Source: Paraburkholderia sp. CNPSo 3274
Lineage (GTDB): Bacteria > Pseudomonadota > Gammaproteobacteria > Burkholderiales > Burkholderiaceae
Reading direction: 5' to 3'
DNA: 64,000 nucleotides
Assembly (NCBI RefSeq): GCF_024206475.1
Contig: NZ_JAMBPR010000036.1
Location: 1 to 64,000, forward strand
Every line of letters starts with the position of its first letter. Position 1 is the first letter of the stretch. Shown here in pieces: positions 57,034 through 64,000 of the stretch. The position numbers and the translations under genes were made by a program. Below the pieces are notes generated by a model. The model searched no databases and was not told where the DNA came from. It saw only the letters and a program-made list of their open reading frames with translations.

Positions 57034-58785
57034 TTAGTGAATCTCGGGTTCGCCGCCCGCGCTGGCGCACGAGCCGCCCGCGCCGTCACGCTGCATGAAG
57101 TCGAACTCGCAGCCGTTGTTGGCCTGCATGACGTGCATCTGGTACATCGCGCCGTAGCCGCGCTTGAAGCGCGGTTCCGGTGCGACCCACGCGGCCTTGC
57201 GGCGCGCCATTTCCTCGTCCGAAATCAGTACGTTCAGGCGACGCTCCGGCACGTTCAGCTCGATCAGATCGCCGTCCTGCACGAGTGCGAGCGGACCGCC
57301 AATGAACGATTCCGGCGCCACGTGCAGCACGCACGCGCCATAGCTCGTCCCGCTCATGCGCGCGTCGGAAATACGCAACATATCGCGCACGCCCTTCTGG
57401 AGAATTTTTTGCGGAATCGGCAGTTGGCCCCACTCGGGCATGCCAGGCGCGCCAACCGGACCTGCGTTCTGGAGCACGATCACGCTGTTTTCGTCGCACT
57501 CGAGGTCTTCGCTGTCGATGCGCGCGGCCATGTCGTTGTAGTCCTTGAAGACCACAGCCTTGCCCGTGTGCACGTGCAGACGCTTTTCCGCCGCGCCCGG
57601 TTTGATCACGGCGCCGTCCGGCGCGAGATTGCCGCGCAGCACGGCGAGGCCCGTATCCGGCATGAGCGGCTTCGCACGGCGATAGATCACCTCTTCGCTG
57701 TAGATCTCGGCGTCGGCGATGTTCTCGCCGAGCGTCTTGCCGTTCACGGTCATCTGCGTGCCGTCGATCAGGTCGCCGAGTTCCTTGAGCATCGCGCGCA
57801 GGCCGCCGGCGTAGTAGAAGTCCTCCATGAGGTACTTGCCGGTCGGGCGGATGTTCGCGAGCACCGGCGTGCGGCGCGCGATTTCGTCGTATTGCGCGAG
57901 CGTGAGATCGACACCGGCGCGGCGCGCCAGCGCGATCATGTGAACGATCGCGTTGGTCGAGCCCGAGAGCGCGAGACACGTGGTCACCGCGTTGTCGACC
58001 GACTTGCGCGTGATGATGTCCGAAGGCTTCAGGTCTTCCCACACCATCTCGACGATGCGCATGCCCGTCTTTGCCGACATCTGCGCGTGGCGCGAGTCCG
58101 GCGCGGGAATCGAGGCGAAACCCGGCAGCGTGAAGCCCAGTGCTTCCGCGGCGCTCGTCATCGTCGATGCCGTGCCCATCGTCATGCAGTGGCCCGGCGA
58201 GCGCGCGATGCCGCCTTCCACGCCCTTCCAGTCCTCATCGGTGATCTTGCCCGCGCGCAGGTCGGCCCAGTACTTCCAGGTGTCCGAGCCCGAACCGAGC
58301 GTCACGCCGTTCCAGTTGCCGTTGAGCATCGGACCCGCGGGCAGGAAGATCGTCGGCAGATCCATCGAGATCGCGCCCATCAGCAGCGCGGGCGTGGTCT
58401 TGTCGCAGCCGCCCATCAGCACGACGCCGTCGGCCGGGTACGAACGGATCGTCTCCTCCGCTTCCATGGCGAGGAAGTTGCGATAGAGCATCGTGGTGGG
58501 CTTCTGGAACGGCTCGGAAAGCGTTTGCACCGGCAGCTCGATCGGGAAACCACCTGCCTGCCAGATGCCGCGCTTGACCTCTTCCACGCGCTGCTTGAAG
58601 TGCGTATGGCAAGGGTTGATCTCGCTCCACGTATTGAGGATGGCGATCACCGGTTTGCCCGCGTACTCTTCGCGGCTGTAGCCCATCTGCGCGGTGCGCG
58701 AGCGATGGCCGAACGACCGCAGGTCGTTCACGCCATACCAGCGGTGGCTGCGCAGTTCTTCGGGGGTCTTTCGCTTCTTGCTCAT
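57034..58785 (-). CDS. L-arabinonate-type dehydratase (IlvD/Edd family)
   Basis: A 583-aa [2Fe-2S]/Mg dehydratase. C59 (INPCHTH), C127 (GGCDKTT) and C200 (GHCMTMGTAST) fall at the positions I recall as cluster ligands of Rhizobium L-arabinonate dehydratase, whose length is nearly the same. It would convert L-arabinonate (or D-fuconate, D-galactonate) to the 2-keto-3-deoxy acid. It is the last gene of a leftward unit with an ABC importer, 39 bases after the permease. The product would be further dehydrated and oxidised to 2-oxoglutarate by the dehydrogenase at the window end. Confidence 0.9.
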   Translation of the reverse strand: MSKKRKTPEELRSHRWYGVNDLRSFGHRSRTAQMGYSREEYAGKPVIAILNTWSEINPCHTHFKQRVEEVKRGIWQAGGFPIELPVQTLSEPFQKPTTMLYRNFLAMEAEETIRSYPADGVVLMGGCDKTTPALLMGAISMDLPTIFLPAGPMLNGNWNGVTLGSGSDTWKYWADLRAGKITDEDWKGVEGGIARSPGHCMTMGTASTMTSAAEALGFTLPGFASIPAPDSRHAQMSAKTGMRIVEMVWEDLKPSDIITRKSVDNAVTTCLALSGSTNAIVHMIALARRAGVDLTLAQYDEIARRTPVLANIRPTGKYLMEDFYYAGGLRAMLKELGDLIDGTQMTVNGKTLGENIADAEIYSEEVIYRRAKPLMPDTGLAVLRGNLAPDGAVIKPGAAEKRLHVHTGKAVVFKDYNDMAARIDSEDLECDENSVIVLQNAGPVGAPGMPEWGQLPIPQKILQKGVRDMLRISDARMSGTSYGACVLHVAPESFIGGPLALVQDGDLIELNVPERRLNVLISDEEMARRKAAWVAPEPRFKRGYGAMYQMHVMQANNGCEFDFMQRDGAGGSCASAGGEPEIH

Positions 58786-58824
58786 CTTGCGTTGCTCCAG
58801 GTGTTTCCAGTAAAGCCGCCGGCC

Positions 58825-59751
58825 CTAGCGCTGCTCCTTCACGCGCGACACGAGCTGTGTCGGGCTGACGAACTGCAGGGCGACCAGCACCCACGCAAGC
58901 GTGATGGCCATGTAGATCATGGCCATGGCGTCGATGGATTGCGGCGCACGCACGCCCGTCGAGAAGACGGCGTAGTACAGCGCCACCACCAGCGTTTGCG
59001 TGTCGGGTCCGGCGGTAAAGAAAGTAAGTTCAAACATGCCAATCGTGCGCACGAGCACGAGCAGCCCCGCCGCCAGCATCCCCGGCACGAGGAGCGGCAG
59101 CAATACATAACGGAAATAGCGCAGCGTGTTAGCGCCGAAAATGCGTGCGGCCGACTCGAGGTTCGGATCGATCTGCTCGATGAACGGCGTCATCACGAGG
59201 ATCACGAACGGCAGCGCGGGCACCAGGTTCGCGAGGATTACGCCGGGCAGCGTGCCCGCCAGGCCGAACTGGTACATGGCGGTCGCCATCGGAATACCGT
59301 ACGTGACGGGCGGCACCATGAGCGGCAGCAGGAACACGAGCATGGCAATGCGCTTGCCAGGAAACTGCGCGCGCGCCAACGCGTAGGCGGCAGGCACGCC
59401 CAGCGCGATGGAGAGCAGCACGACCGAGCCGACCACTTCGAACGTCACCCACAGCACGCTCGAAAGCTGGAAGTCGCGCCACGCCTGCGCATACCAGTGC
59501 AGCGTGAAGCCCTGCGGCAGCGGCGTGCCGAACCAGCGCGTGGCGATGGAGTTCACGCCCACGGTGGCGATCAGCAGCACCACGTTGAGCAGGAAGAACA
59601 CCACGCCGCCCCAGACGCACACTTTCCAGAGCACGTCGGGCAGGCGCGAAGCGGGCTTGGCCTGCACAGCGTTGGCGGCCGGAGCGCCGTGTTCCTCGCT
59701 CGCCTGCGCACCCGTGCTCAGGCCGGCCGCGTTGCGTTGATGTGCGGTCAT
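58825..59751 (-). CDS. ABC transporter permease, PotC-like
   Basis: A 308-aa inner-membrane permease with six helices and the EAA loop (ESAARIFGANTLRYFRYVLLPLLVPG). The N terminus carries about 45 hydrophilic residues before the first helix. Its start overlaps the stop of the preceding permease (TGATG). It is the second permease of a binding-protein-dependent importer of the polyamine/opine/phosphonate class. Confidence 0.9.
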   Translation of the reverse strand: MTAHQRNAAGLSTGAQASEEHGAPAANAVQAKPASRLPDVLWKVCVWGGVVFFLLNVVLLIATVGVNSIATRWFGTPLPQGFTLHWYAQAWRDFQLSSVLWVTFEVVGSVVLLSIALGVPAAYALARAQFPGKRIAMLVFLLPLMVPPVTYGIPMATAMYQFGLAGTLPGVILANLVPALPFVILVMTPFIEQIDPNLESAARIFGANTLRYFRYVLLPLLVPGMLAAGLLVLVRTIGMFELTFFTAGPDTQTLVVALYYAVFSTGVRAPQSIDAMAMIYMAITLAWVLVALQFVSPTQLVSRVKEQR

Positions 59752-60632
59752 CAGCCTTTCCCTCCGCTCACCGGGCCCGAGTAGAAGTAGCGCTTCGCGC
59801 TCAGCATCGCGGCCACGACGATCAATTGCACGAAGCCCATCACGATCGCAATGGTCGAGGCGAGCGAGTAGTCATAGCTCTCGAATGCCGCTTCGGAAGC
59901 CGCGATGGAGATCACGCGCGTGGGACCCGCGGGCGCGCCGAGCAGCACCGCCGAAGGGAACACCGAATACGCCTGCACGAACGAAAGGCACGCGGCCATC
60001 GTGAGACCGGGCGCGAGCAGAGGCAGATAGATTTGACGGAACTGCTGCCACGGGCCTGCGCCAAGCGTGGCCGCCGCACGCGCGAGCGTCGGGTCGATGC
60101 CGGTGACGTACGAGAGCGTGAGGAGAAACGCGAACGGAAAACCCGAAACGATCAGCGAGATCAGCACGCCCCAATAGTTGTGCGTGAGACGAATCTCTTC
60201 GTTCGTATACAGATGCAGCGCGTGCAGCGCCTGCGGGAACCAGCCGTTCGGGCCGAAGTAGCTGAGCATGCCGTCGGCGATCAGCACGGTGCCGAGCGTG
60301 ACGGGAATCACGAGCAACGTGGTCACGAGCTTCTGGTACGGCGACTTGCGGCGCAGCGCGAAGGCCACCGGCAGCGAGAGCCCGACGTTGATGATGGTCG
60401 CGGGCACCGCCAGCTTGAGCGTGACGAACACCGTGGGCCACAACGAGAGGTCGTGAATGAACTGCAGGTAATTCGCGAACATGCCGCCGCCGTTCATCGG
60501 CTTGAACGACAGCACGAGACCGTAGGCGAACGGATAGAGGAACATCGCGATGATGAAACCGAGCGCGGGCGTGACGAGCCAGCCGCGCGAATCGCGCGGC
60601 GCCTTGGCCAGCGACGGAATGAGCGTGCTCAT
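59751..60632 (-). CDS. ABC transporter permease, PotB-like
   Basis: A 293-aa inner-membrane permease with six helices and an EAA loop (RAAATLGAGPWQQFRQIYLPLLAPG). ATG at 60632 overlaps the ATPase stop (ATGA). An upstream frame to 60725 is an overlap with the ATPase gene and not needed. Pairs with the 58825 permease to form the channel. Confidence 0.9.
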   Translation of the reverse strand: MSTLIPSLAKAPRDSRGWLVTPALGFIIAMFLYPFAYGLVLSFKPMNGGGMFANYLQFIHDLSLWPTVFVTLKLAVPATIINVGLSLPVAFALRRKSPYQKLVTTLLVIPVTLGTVLIADGMLSYFGPNGWFPQALHALHLYTNEEIRLTHNYWGVLISLIVSGFPFAFLLTLSYVTGIDPTLARAAATLGAGPWQQFRQIYLPLLAPGLTMAACLSFVQAYSVFPSAVLLGAPAGPTRVISIAASEAAFESYDYSLASTIAIVMGFVQLIVVAAMLSAKRYFYSGPVSGGKG

Positions 60633-61708
60633 GACGCACGCTCCGCGTAGGCCAGCACGTGCGAAGGCGCGACGCGCAGCGTGGCGCGCTCGCCCGCTTC
60701 GAATTCGCCTTCCACGCGCGCCCACAGCTTGCCGAACGGCGCGTTGGCGAGCAGCAGCGAATCGCGGCCGCCGTATTCGACCATTTCCACTTCGACGTCG
60801 AAGGCGTTCGCGTCGCCCGCGTTGGCGCGCTCGAAATCTTCCGGGCGCATGGCCACGGAAATCTCGCCGCCGCCCAGCTCGCCCATCGGCACGCCGGTCA
60901 GCGTGATGCCCGACGACGACATCGCAATATGCCCGCCCTGCTCGCCCGTAATGGCGAACGGCAGCACATTGCGAAAGCCCATGAAGCGCGCAACGTGCAG
61001 ATTCGAGGGGCGGCTATAGACTTCCTTCGGCGTCGCCACCTGCTGCACGACGCCCTCTTTCATCACGACGATGCGGTCCGCCATCGAAAGCGCTTCGTCC
61101 TGATCGTGGGTCACGTAAATCGTGGCGCGTTCGAGCTGCCCGTGAATGCGGCGGATTTCCGCGCGCATTTCAATACGCAGCTTGGTGTCGAGGTTCGAGA
61201 GCGGCTCGTCCATCAGCACGAGCGGTGGCTCGATGACGATGGCGCGGGCAATCGCCACGCGCTGCTGCTGGCCGCCCGAAAGCTGGCCCGGCAGCTTGTT
61301 TTCATGGCCGACGAGCTGCACGAGCTGCAGCGCCTCGCGCGCGCGGCGCTTCGCCTCTTCGCGCGGCACGCCCTGCATCTTCAGGCCGAAGCCGACGTTT
61401 TCCAGCACCGTCATGTGCGGGAACAACGCGTAATTCTGGAACACCATGCCGAAGCCGCGCTTCTCAGGCGGCAGCACGTCGATACGCAGGTCGTCCAGCC
61501 AGATGCTGCCGCTCGTGAGCGGTTGCAGACCTGCGATGCAATTGAGCGCCGTGGATTTCCCGCAGCCCGAAGGCCCGAGCAGCGCGATGAATTCGCCGCG
61601 GCGAATGTCGAGGTCGAGACCGCGCAGCGCCGCGAGCTGCGTCCCCTCTGCGTTAGCGAAGCTACGGCCCACCGAATCGAGGCGCAGACGATCGAAAGAA
61701 TGCTTCAT
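60629..61708 (-). CDS. ABC transporter ATP-binding protein, PotA-like
   Basis: A 359-aa importer ATPase. Walker A GPSGCGKST near residue 50, signature LSGGQQQRVAIARA, Walker B VLMDEPLSNLD and a C-terminal TOBE/OB regulatory domain (about 245-355). It energises the two permeases encoded downstream. The 109-base gap to the binding-protein gene is the largest in the unit and contains no terminator that I can see. Confidence 0.92.
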   Translation of the reverse strand: MKHSFDRLRLDSVGRSFANAEGTQLAALRGLDLDIRRGEFIALLGPSGCGKSTALNCIAGLQPLTSGSIWLDDLRIDVLPPEKRGFGMVFQNYALFPHMTVLENVGFGLKMQGVPREEAKRRAREALQLVQLVGHENKLPGQLSGGQQQRVAIARAIVIEPPLVLMDEPLSNLDTKLRIEMRAEIRRIHGQLERATIYVTHDQDEALSMADRIVVMKEGVVQQVATPKEVYSRPSNLHVARFMGFRNVLPFAITGEQGGHIAMSSSGITLTGVPMGELGGGEISVAMRPEDFERANAGDANAFDVEVEMVEYGGRDSLLLANAPFGKLWARVEGEFEAGERATLRVAPSHVLAYAERAS

Positions 61709-61817
61709 GACACGTTCCTGACCAACAAGATCAACCTACATGAGCAGGGATCGAGGACGGCGCTCCCCAGGCGAAACCACGAAAGCACCGTCCGTCCATT
61801 GCTGATTCTTCCTCTCG

Positions 61818-62984
61818 TTACTGCGACTTCTGCGAACCGACTTCGCGGTCCCACTTCTGGAACGCCGCGACCATCGCCTGCGCCGAAAGCGGCTGGACAT
61901 GCGGATAGGCTGTGAGCCATTTCGCGTACTCGGGGCGGCCGTACTTCGCGATCACGTCCTGGCTTTCCTTCGGCGCCATCTGCAGCGTGATGTCTTTCAC
62001 TGCCGGGCCCGGATAGAAGTAGCCGTCGTCATACGTCATGGCCTGCTGCTGCGGCTCGAGCATGAAGTTCATGAGCTTGAGCAGCACCGCGAGCTTCTCT
62101 TTCGAAACGCCCTTCGGCACGACCATGTAGTGGGCGTCGTTCACCCACGTCATGTTGTTGAATGCCTGCACCTTGAAGTCGGCCGGCACGATGCCGAGCG
62201 CGCGCGGGTTGATGTCCCAGCCCGTCACGGTCACGGTCATGTCGCGTGTGCCTTCGCCCAGTTCCTTCATCACCGCCGAGGTGCCGCCCGGGTAGTACGG
62301 CACGCACGAGTTCAGCTCCTTCAGGAACGCCCAGGTCTTGTCCCAGCCGTTGATCGGGTCTTGCGGGTTCTTGTCGCCGAGCAGGTACGGCAGGCCCATC
62401 AGGAACGTGCGGCCCGGACCCGAGTTGGCCGGACGCGCATAGATCAGCTTGCCGGGGTTCGCCTTGCACCACGCCAGCAGTTCCTGCGGCGTTTGCGGCG
62501 GCTTCGCGACCTTGGCCGGGTTGTATTCGATCAGCGGACCGGCCGGCATGTACGACACTTCGAGGCCGTAGCCTTGCGCCAGGTCCTGCATCTTGCGCGC
62601 GCCCGGCGCGTACTTGTCGAGCACGCCGGGCAGCGCTGCCTGCTGATCCGGCAGCAGCTTCATCCACAGATTTTGTTCGATGCCGGCGGCGAGCGCGTCC
62701 GTGCCCGTCAGCACGAGATCGATGTCGGCGCGGCCGGCGGCCTGCATTGCCTTGATCTTGCCAGGCAACTGCGGCGCGGGCGCGTTGGTGTAAGTGATAT
62801 TGGAGACGAGATTCGGATTTTTCGCCTTGAACGCTTCGAAGGCTTTCTGCGTGAGCTGCAGATTACCGGCCACGTCGACAATGTTCAGGGAAACGGGATC
62901 GGCCTTTGCCGCGCTCATGCCGAGCGCCGTGGCCGCCGCCACACACACGGCCAGCACGCTGGCCTTCAAGCGTCCATCGAACAT
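61818..62984 (-). CDS. ABC transporter substrate-binding protein
   Basis: A 388-aa periplasmic binding protein with a signal peptide (MFDGRLKASVLAVCVAAATALGMSAAKA, cut near KADPVSL). The SBP_bac-like fold belongs to the polyamine/iron cluster (NIVDVAGNLQLTQKAFEAFK at the start, LPGKIKAMQAAGRADIDLVLTGTDAL next). It defines the specificity of the importer. Neighbouring dehydratase and semialdehyde dehydrogenase genes suggest a sugar acid rather than a polyamine as ligand, an inference. Confidence 0.9.
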   Translation of the reverse strand: MFDGRLKASVLAVCVAAATALGMSAAKADPVSLNIVDVAGNLQLTQKAFEAFKAKNPNLVSNITYTNAPAPQLPGKIKAMQAAGRADIDLVLTGTDALAAGIEQNLWMKLLPDQQAALPGVLDKYAPGARKMQDLAQGYGLEVSYMPAGPLIEYNPAKVAKPPQTPQELLAWCKANPGKLIYARPANSGPGRTFLMGLPYLLGDKNPQDPINGWDKTWAFLKELNSCVPYYPGGTSAVMKELGEGTRDMTVTVTGWDINPRALGIVPADFKVQAFNNMTWVNDAHYMVVPKGVSKEKLAVLLKLMNFMLEPQQQAMTYDDGYFYPGPAVKDITLQMAPKESQDVIAKYGRPEYAKWLTAYPHVQPLSAQAMVAAFQKWDREVGSQKSQ

Positions 62985-63140
62985 CGCATCTCCTCACATC
63001 TGTTTATGGAATTTGTTCTAACGCGACCATTTTTGTATTGCCCAGGCCGGACACAGGATGCCGAACCACGCACCAAGTTGTCAAGCAACGTCAGGCTCTT
63101 TGTGAGACGACTGTGAGCCTCTTGTCGGACTCCTCTTGGA

Positions 63141-63173
63141 GAAAGCGCCTGCAAGGCTTCTGCAGGCGCTTTC
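63141..63173 (-). terminator. Hairpin after the aldehyde dehydrogenase gene
   Basis: A perfect 13-bp stem GAAAGCGCCTGCA/TGCAGGCGCTTTC with a seven-base loop lies 19 bases past the stop. The minus strand continues TCTCCAAG, without a T-run, so termination may be partial and allow read-through into the binding-protein gene. Confidence 0.6.
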
Positions 63174-63191
63174 CTGACCGCTTTCGCGGGA

Positions 63192-64000
63192 TTACTGCTT
63201 CACCAGCTCGCCGTCGCGCAAACGCCACAGCGCGAGCGGATTGTCGTTCTGCAGTGTGACCGGCAGAAGTTCAGCCGGCAGGTCCTGATAGCAGACCGGA
63301 CGCAGGAAGCGCTCGATCGCCATCGCGCCCACCGAAGTCGTGCGTGCGTCCGAGGTGGCCGGGAACGGGCCGCCGTGAACCATCGCGTACGACACTTCGA
63401 CGCCCGTCGGGAAGCCGTTCGCCAGAATGCGGCCAGCCTTGCGCTCGAGAATCGGCAACAGGCGCGCGGCCATCGCGTAGTCGTCGCGGTCGATGTGCAG
63501 CGTCGCCGTGAGCTGGCCTTCGAGGTGCTCCGCCACGCGCGCGAGTTCGGCTTCGTCGCGACACGCCACGACGACCGACGTCGGCCCGAAAATCTCGTCC
63601 GACAACGCGTGCTGTGCGAGGAACTGCTCGGCGCTCGCCTTGAAGAGGACCGGCAGCGCGTCGCAATGCGCGTCCGTCTTCGTGCCTTCGGCCAGATTCT
63701 CGATGCCCGGCAGCTGCTTGCGCGCCGCAACGGCTTCGCCATACGTCGAGGCGATGCCAGCCGTCAGCATGCTTTGCGAGGGCTTCTGCGTGAGCGCGGC
63801 GCTCGCCGCCTTCACGAAGCGGTCGAGTTCCGGCGAGTCGATCGCGAGCACGAGGCCCGGGTTCGTGCAGAACTGGCCCACGCCCATCGTGAGCGAATCG
63901 ACAAAGGCTTGCGCGAGCGCTTCACCGCGTGCGGCCAGCGCCGCGGGCAGCACGAACATCGGGTTGATGCTGCTCATTTCGGCGTAGACCGGAATCGGCT
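63192..64000 (-). CDS. Aldehyde dehydrogenase, alpha-ketoglutarate-semialdehyde type, start outside the window
   Basis: The C-terminal ~269 residues of an NAD(P)-dependent aldehyde dehydrogenase. The frame continues to base 64000 as PIPVYAEMSSINPMF, a stretch typical of KGSA dehydrogenases. The catalytic Cys lies in GVGQFCTNPGL, and the general base region is upstream, outside the window. The enzyme would oxidise 2-oxoglutarate semialdehyde to 2-oxoglutarate, the last step of non-phosphorylative pentose or aldarate breakdown. Its position next to the importer and dehydratase supports that. Specificity is inferred. Confidence 0.88.
   Translation of the reverse strand, partial: PIPVYAEMSSINPMFVLPAALAARGEALAQAFVDSLTMGVGQFCTNPGLVLAIDSPELDRFVKAASAALTQKPSQSMLTAGIASTYGEAVAARKQLPGIENLAEGTKTDAHCDALPVLFKASAEQFLAQHALSDEIFGPTSVVVACRDEAELARVAEHLEGQLTATLHIDRDDYAMAARLLPILERKAGRILANGFPTGVEVSYAMVHGGPFPATSDARTTSVGAMAIERFLRPVCYQDLPAELLPVTLQNDNPLALWRLRDGELVKQ

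Noticed and set aside
1..64000. CRISPR arrays, rRNA genes and intact tRNA genes
   Set aside because: I found no regularly spaced repeat-spacer array, no rRNA sequence and no tRNA that folds properly. The only tRNA-like stretch is the degenerate one near 11.1 kb.

Overview
The window reads as chromosome of a Burkholderiaceae beta-proteobacterium, probably Paraburkholderia, Caballeronia or a close relative. The evidence is high GC with G/C-rich third positions over most of its length, a PcaQ/PcaHG pair, a phasin, an Anbu operon, a CyoABCD quinol oxidase, OmpC-type porins and a polyamine-type ABC transporter beside an L-arabinonate-dehydratase-type enzyme. Species cannot be fixed from sequence alone.

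Bases 1-5188 differ from the rest. GC is visibly lower, and the stretch carries the start of an IS66-type transposase accessory gene, two unrecognised coupled genes behind paired palindromes, two leftward genes that each carry an R-X4-H HEPN ribonuclease motif, and a leftward tyrosine integrase. It reads as the right end of an integrative element, and the HEPN pair is the best candidate for an undescribed defence-like module. Chromosomal sequence resumes with a YdjM-like membrane protein at 5189.

From 5.9 to 24.9 kb the content is chromosomal. It includes a small DUF6900-like protein, an XRE-cupin regulator, pcaQ divergent from pcaHG, an NnrU-family membrane protein, an H-NS-like protein, and a 1969-residue tandem UvrA behind a near-perfect LexA box. 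These are followed by a TPR/O-GlcNAc-transferase-like protein, an AdhP-type dehydrogenase and an electrophile-response cluster. That cluster holds an ABM monooxygenase, an Old Yellow Enzyme, a DJ-1/PfpI protein and a NemR-like TetR regulator, with identical operator arms at two promoters.

From 25 to 37.4 kb lie cyoABCD, an apparently orphan nuoM, a Fur box beside a Cys-rich protein and a possible divergent small RNA, and two MFS transporters. A non-coding block with three diverged repeats rich in DnaA-box-like sequences follows, then a Tat-type acid phosphatase. From 37.5 to 41.7 kb is the four-gene Anbu operon: proteasome-like peptidase, transglutaminase, alpha-E protein and circularly permuted ATP-grasp. 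Then come a processive-type glycosyltransferase, cytochrome b561, catalase, a phasin and a secreted alpha/beta hydrolase.

From 48.2 kb to the end is a sugar-acid catabolic region: a FadR-type GntR regulator, aldose epimerase, SMP-30 lactonase, RraA/HMG-aldolase-like protein, hexuronate-type MFS, uronate dehydrogenase, amidohydrolase, porin, L-arabinonate-type dehydratase, a complete ABC importer and the end of an alpha-ketoglutarate-semialdehyde-type dehydrogenase. Together these could import uronates, aldonates or pentonates and oxidise them to 2-oxoglutarate. That route is inferred from gene families and order.
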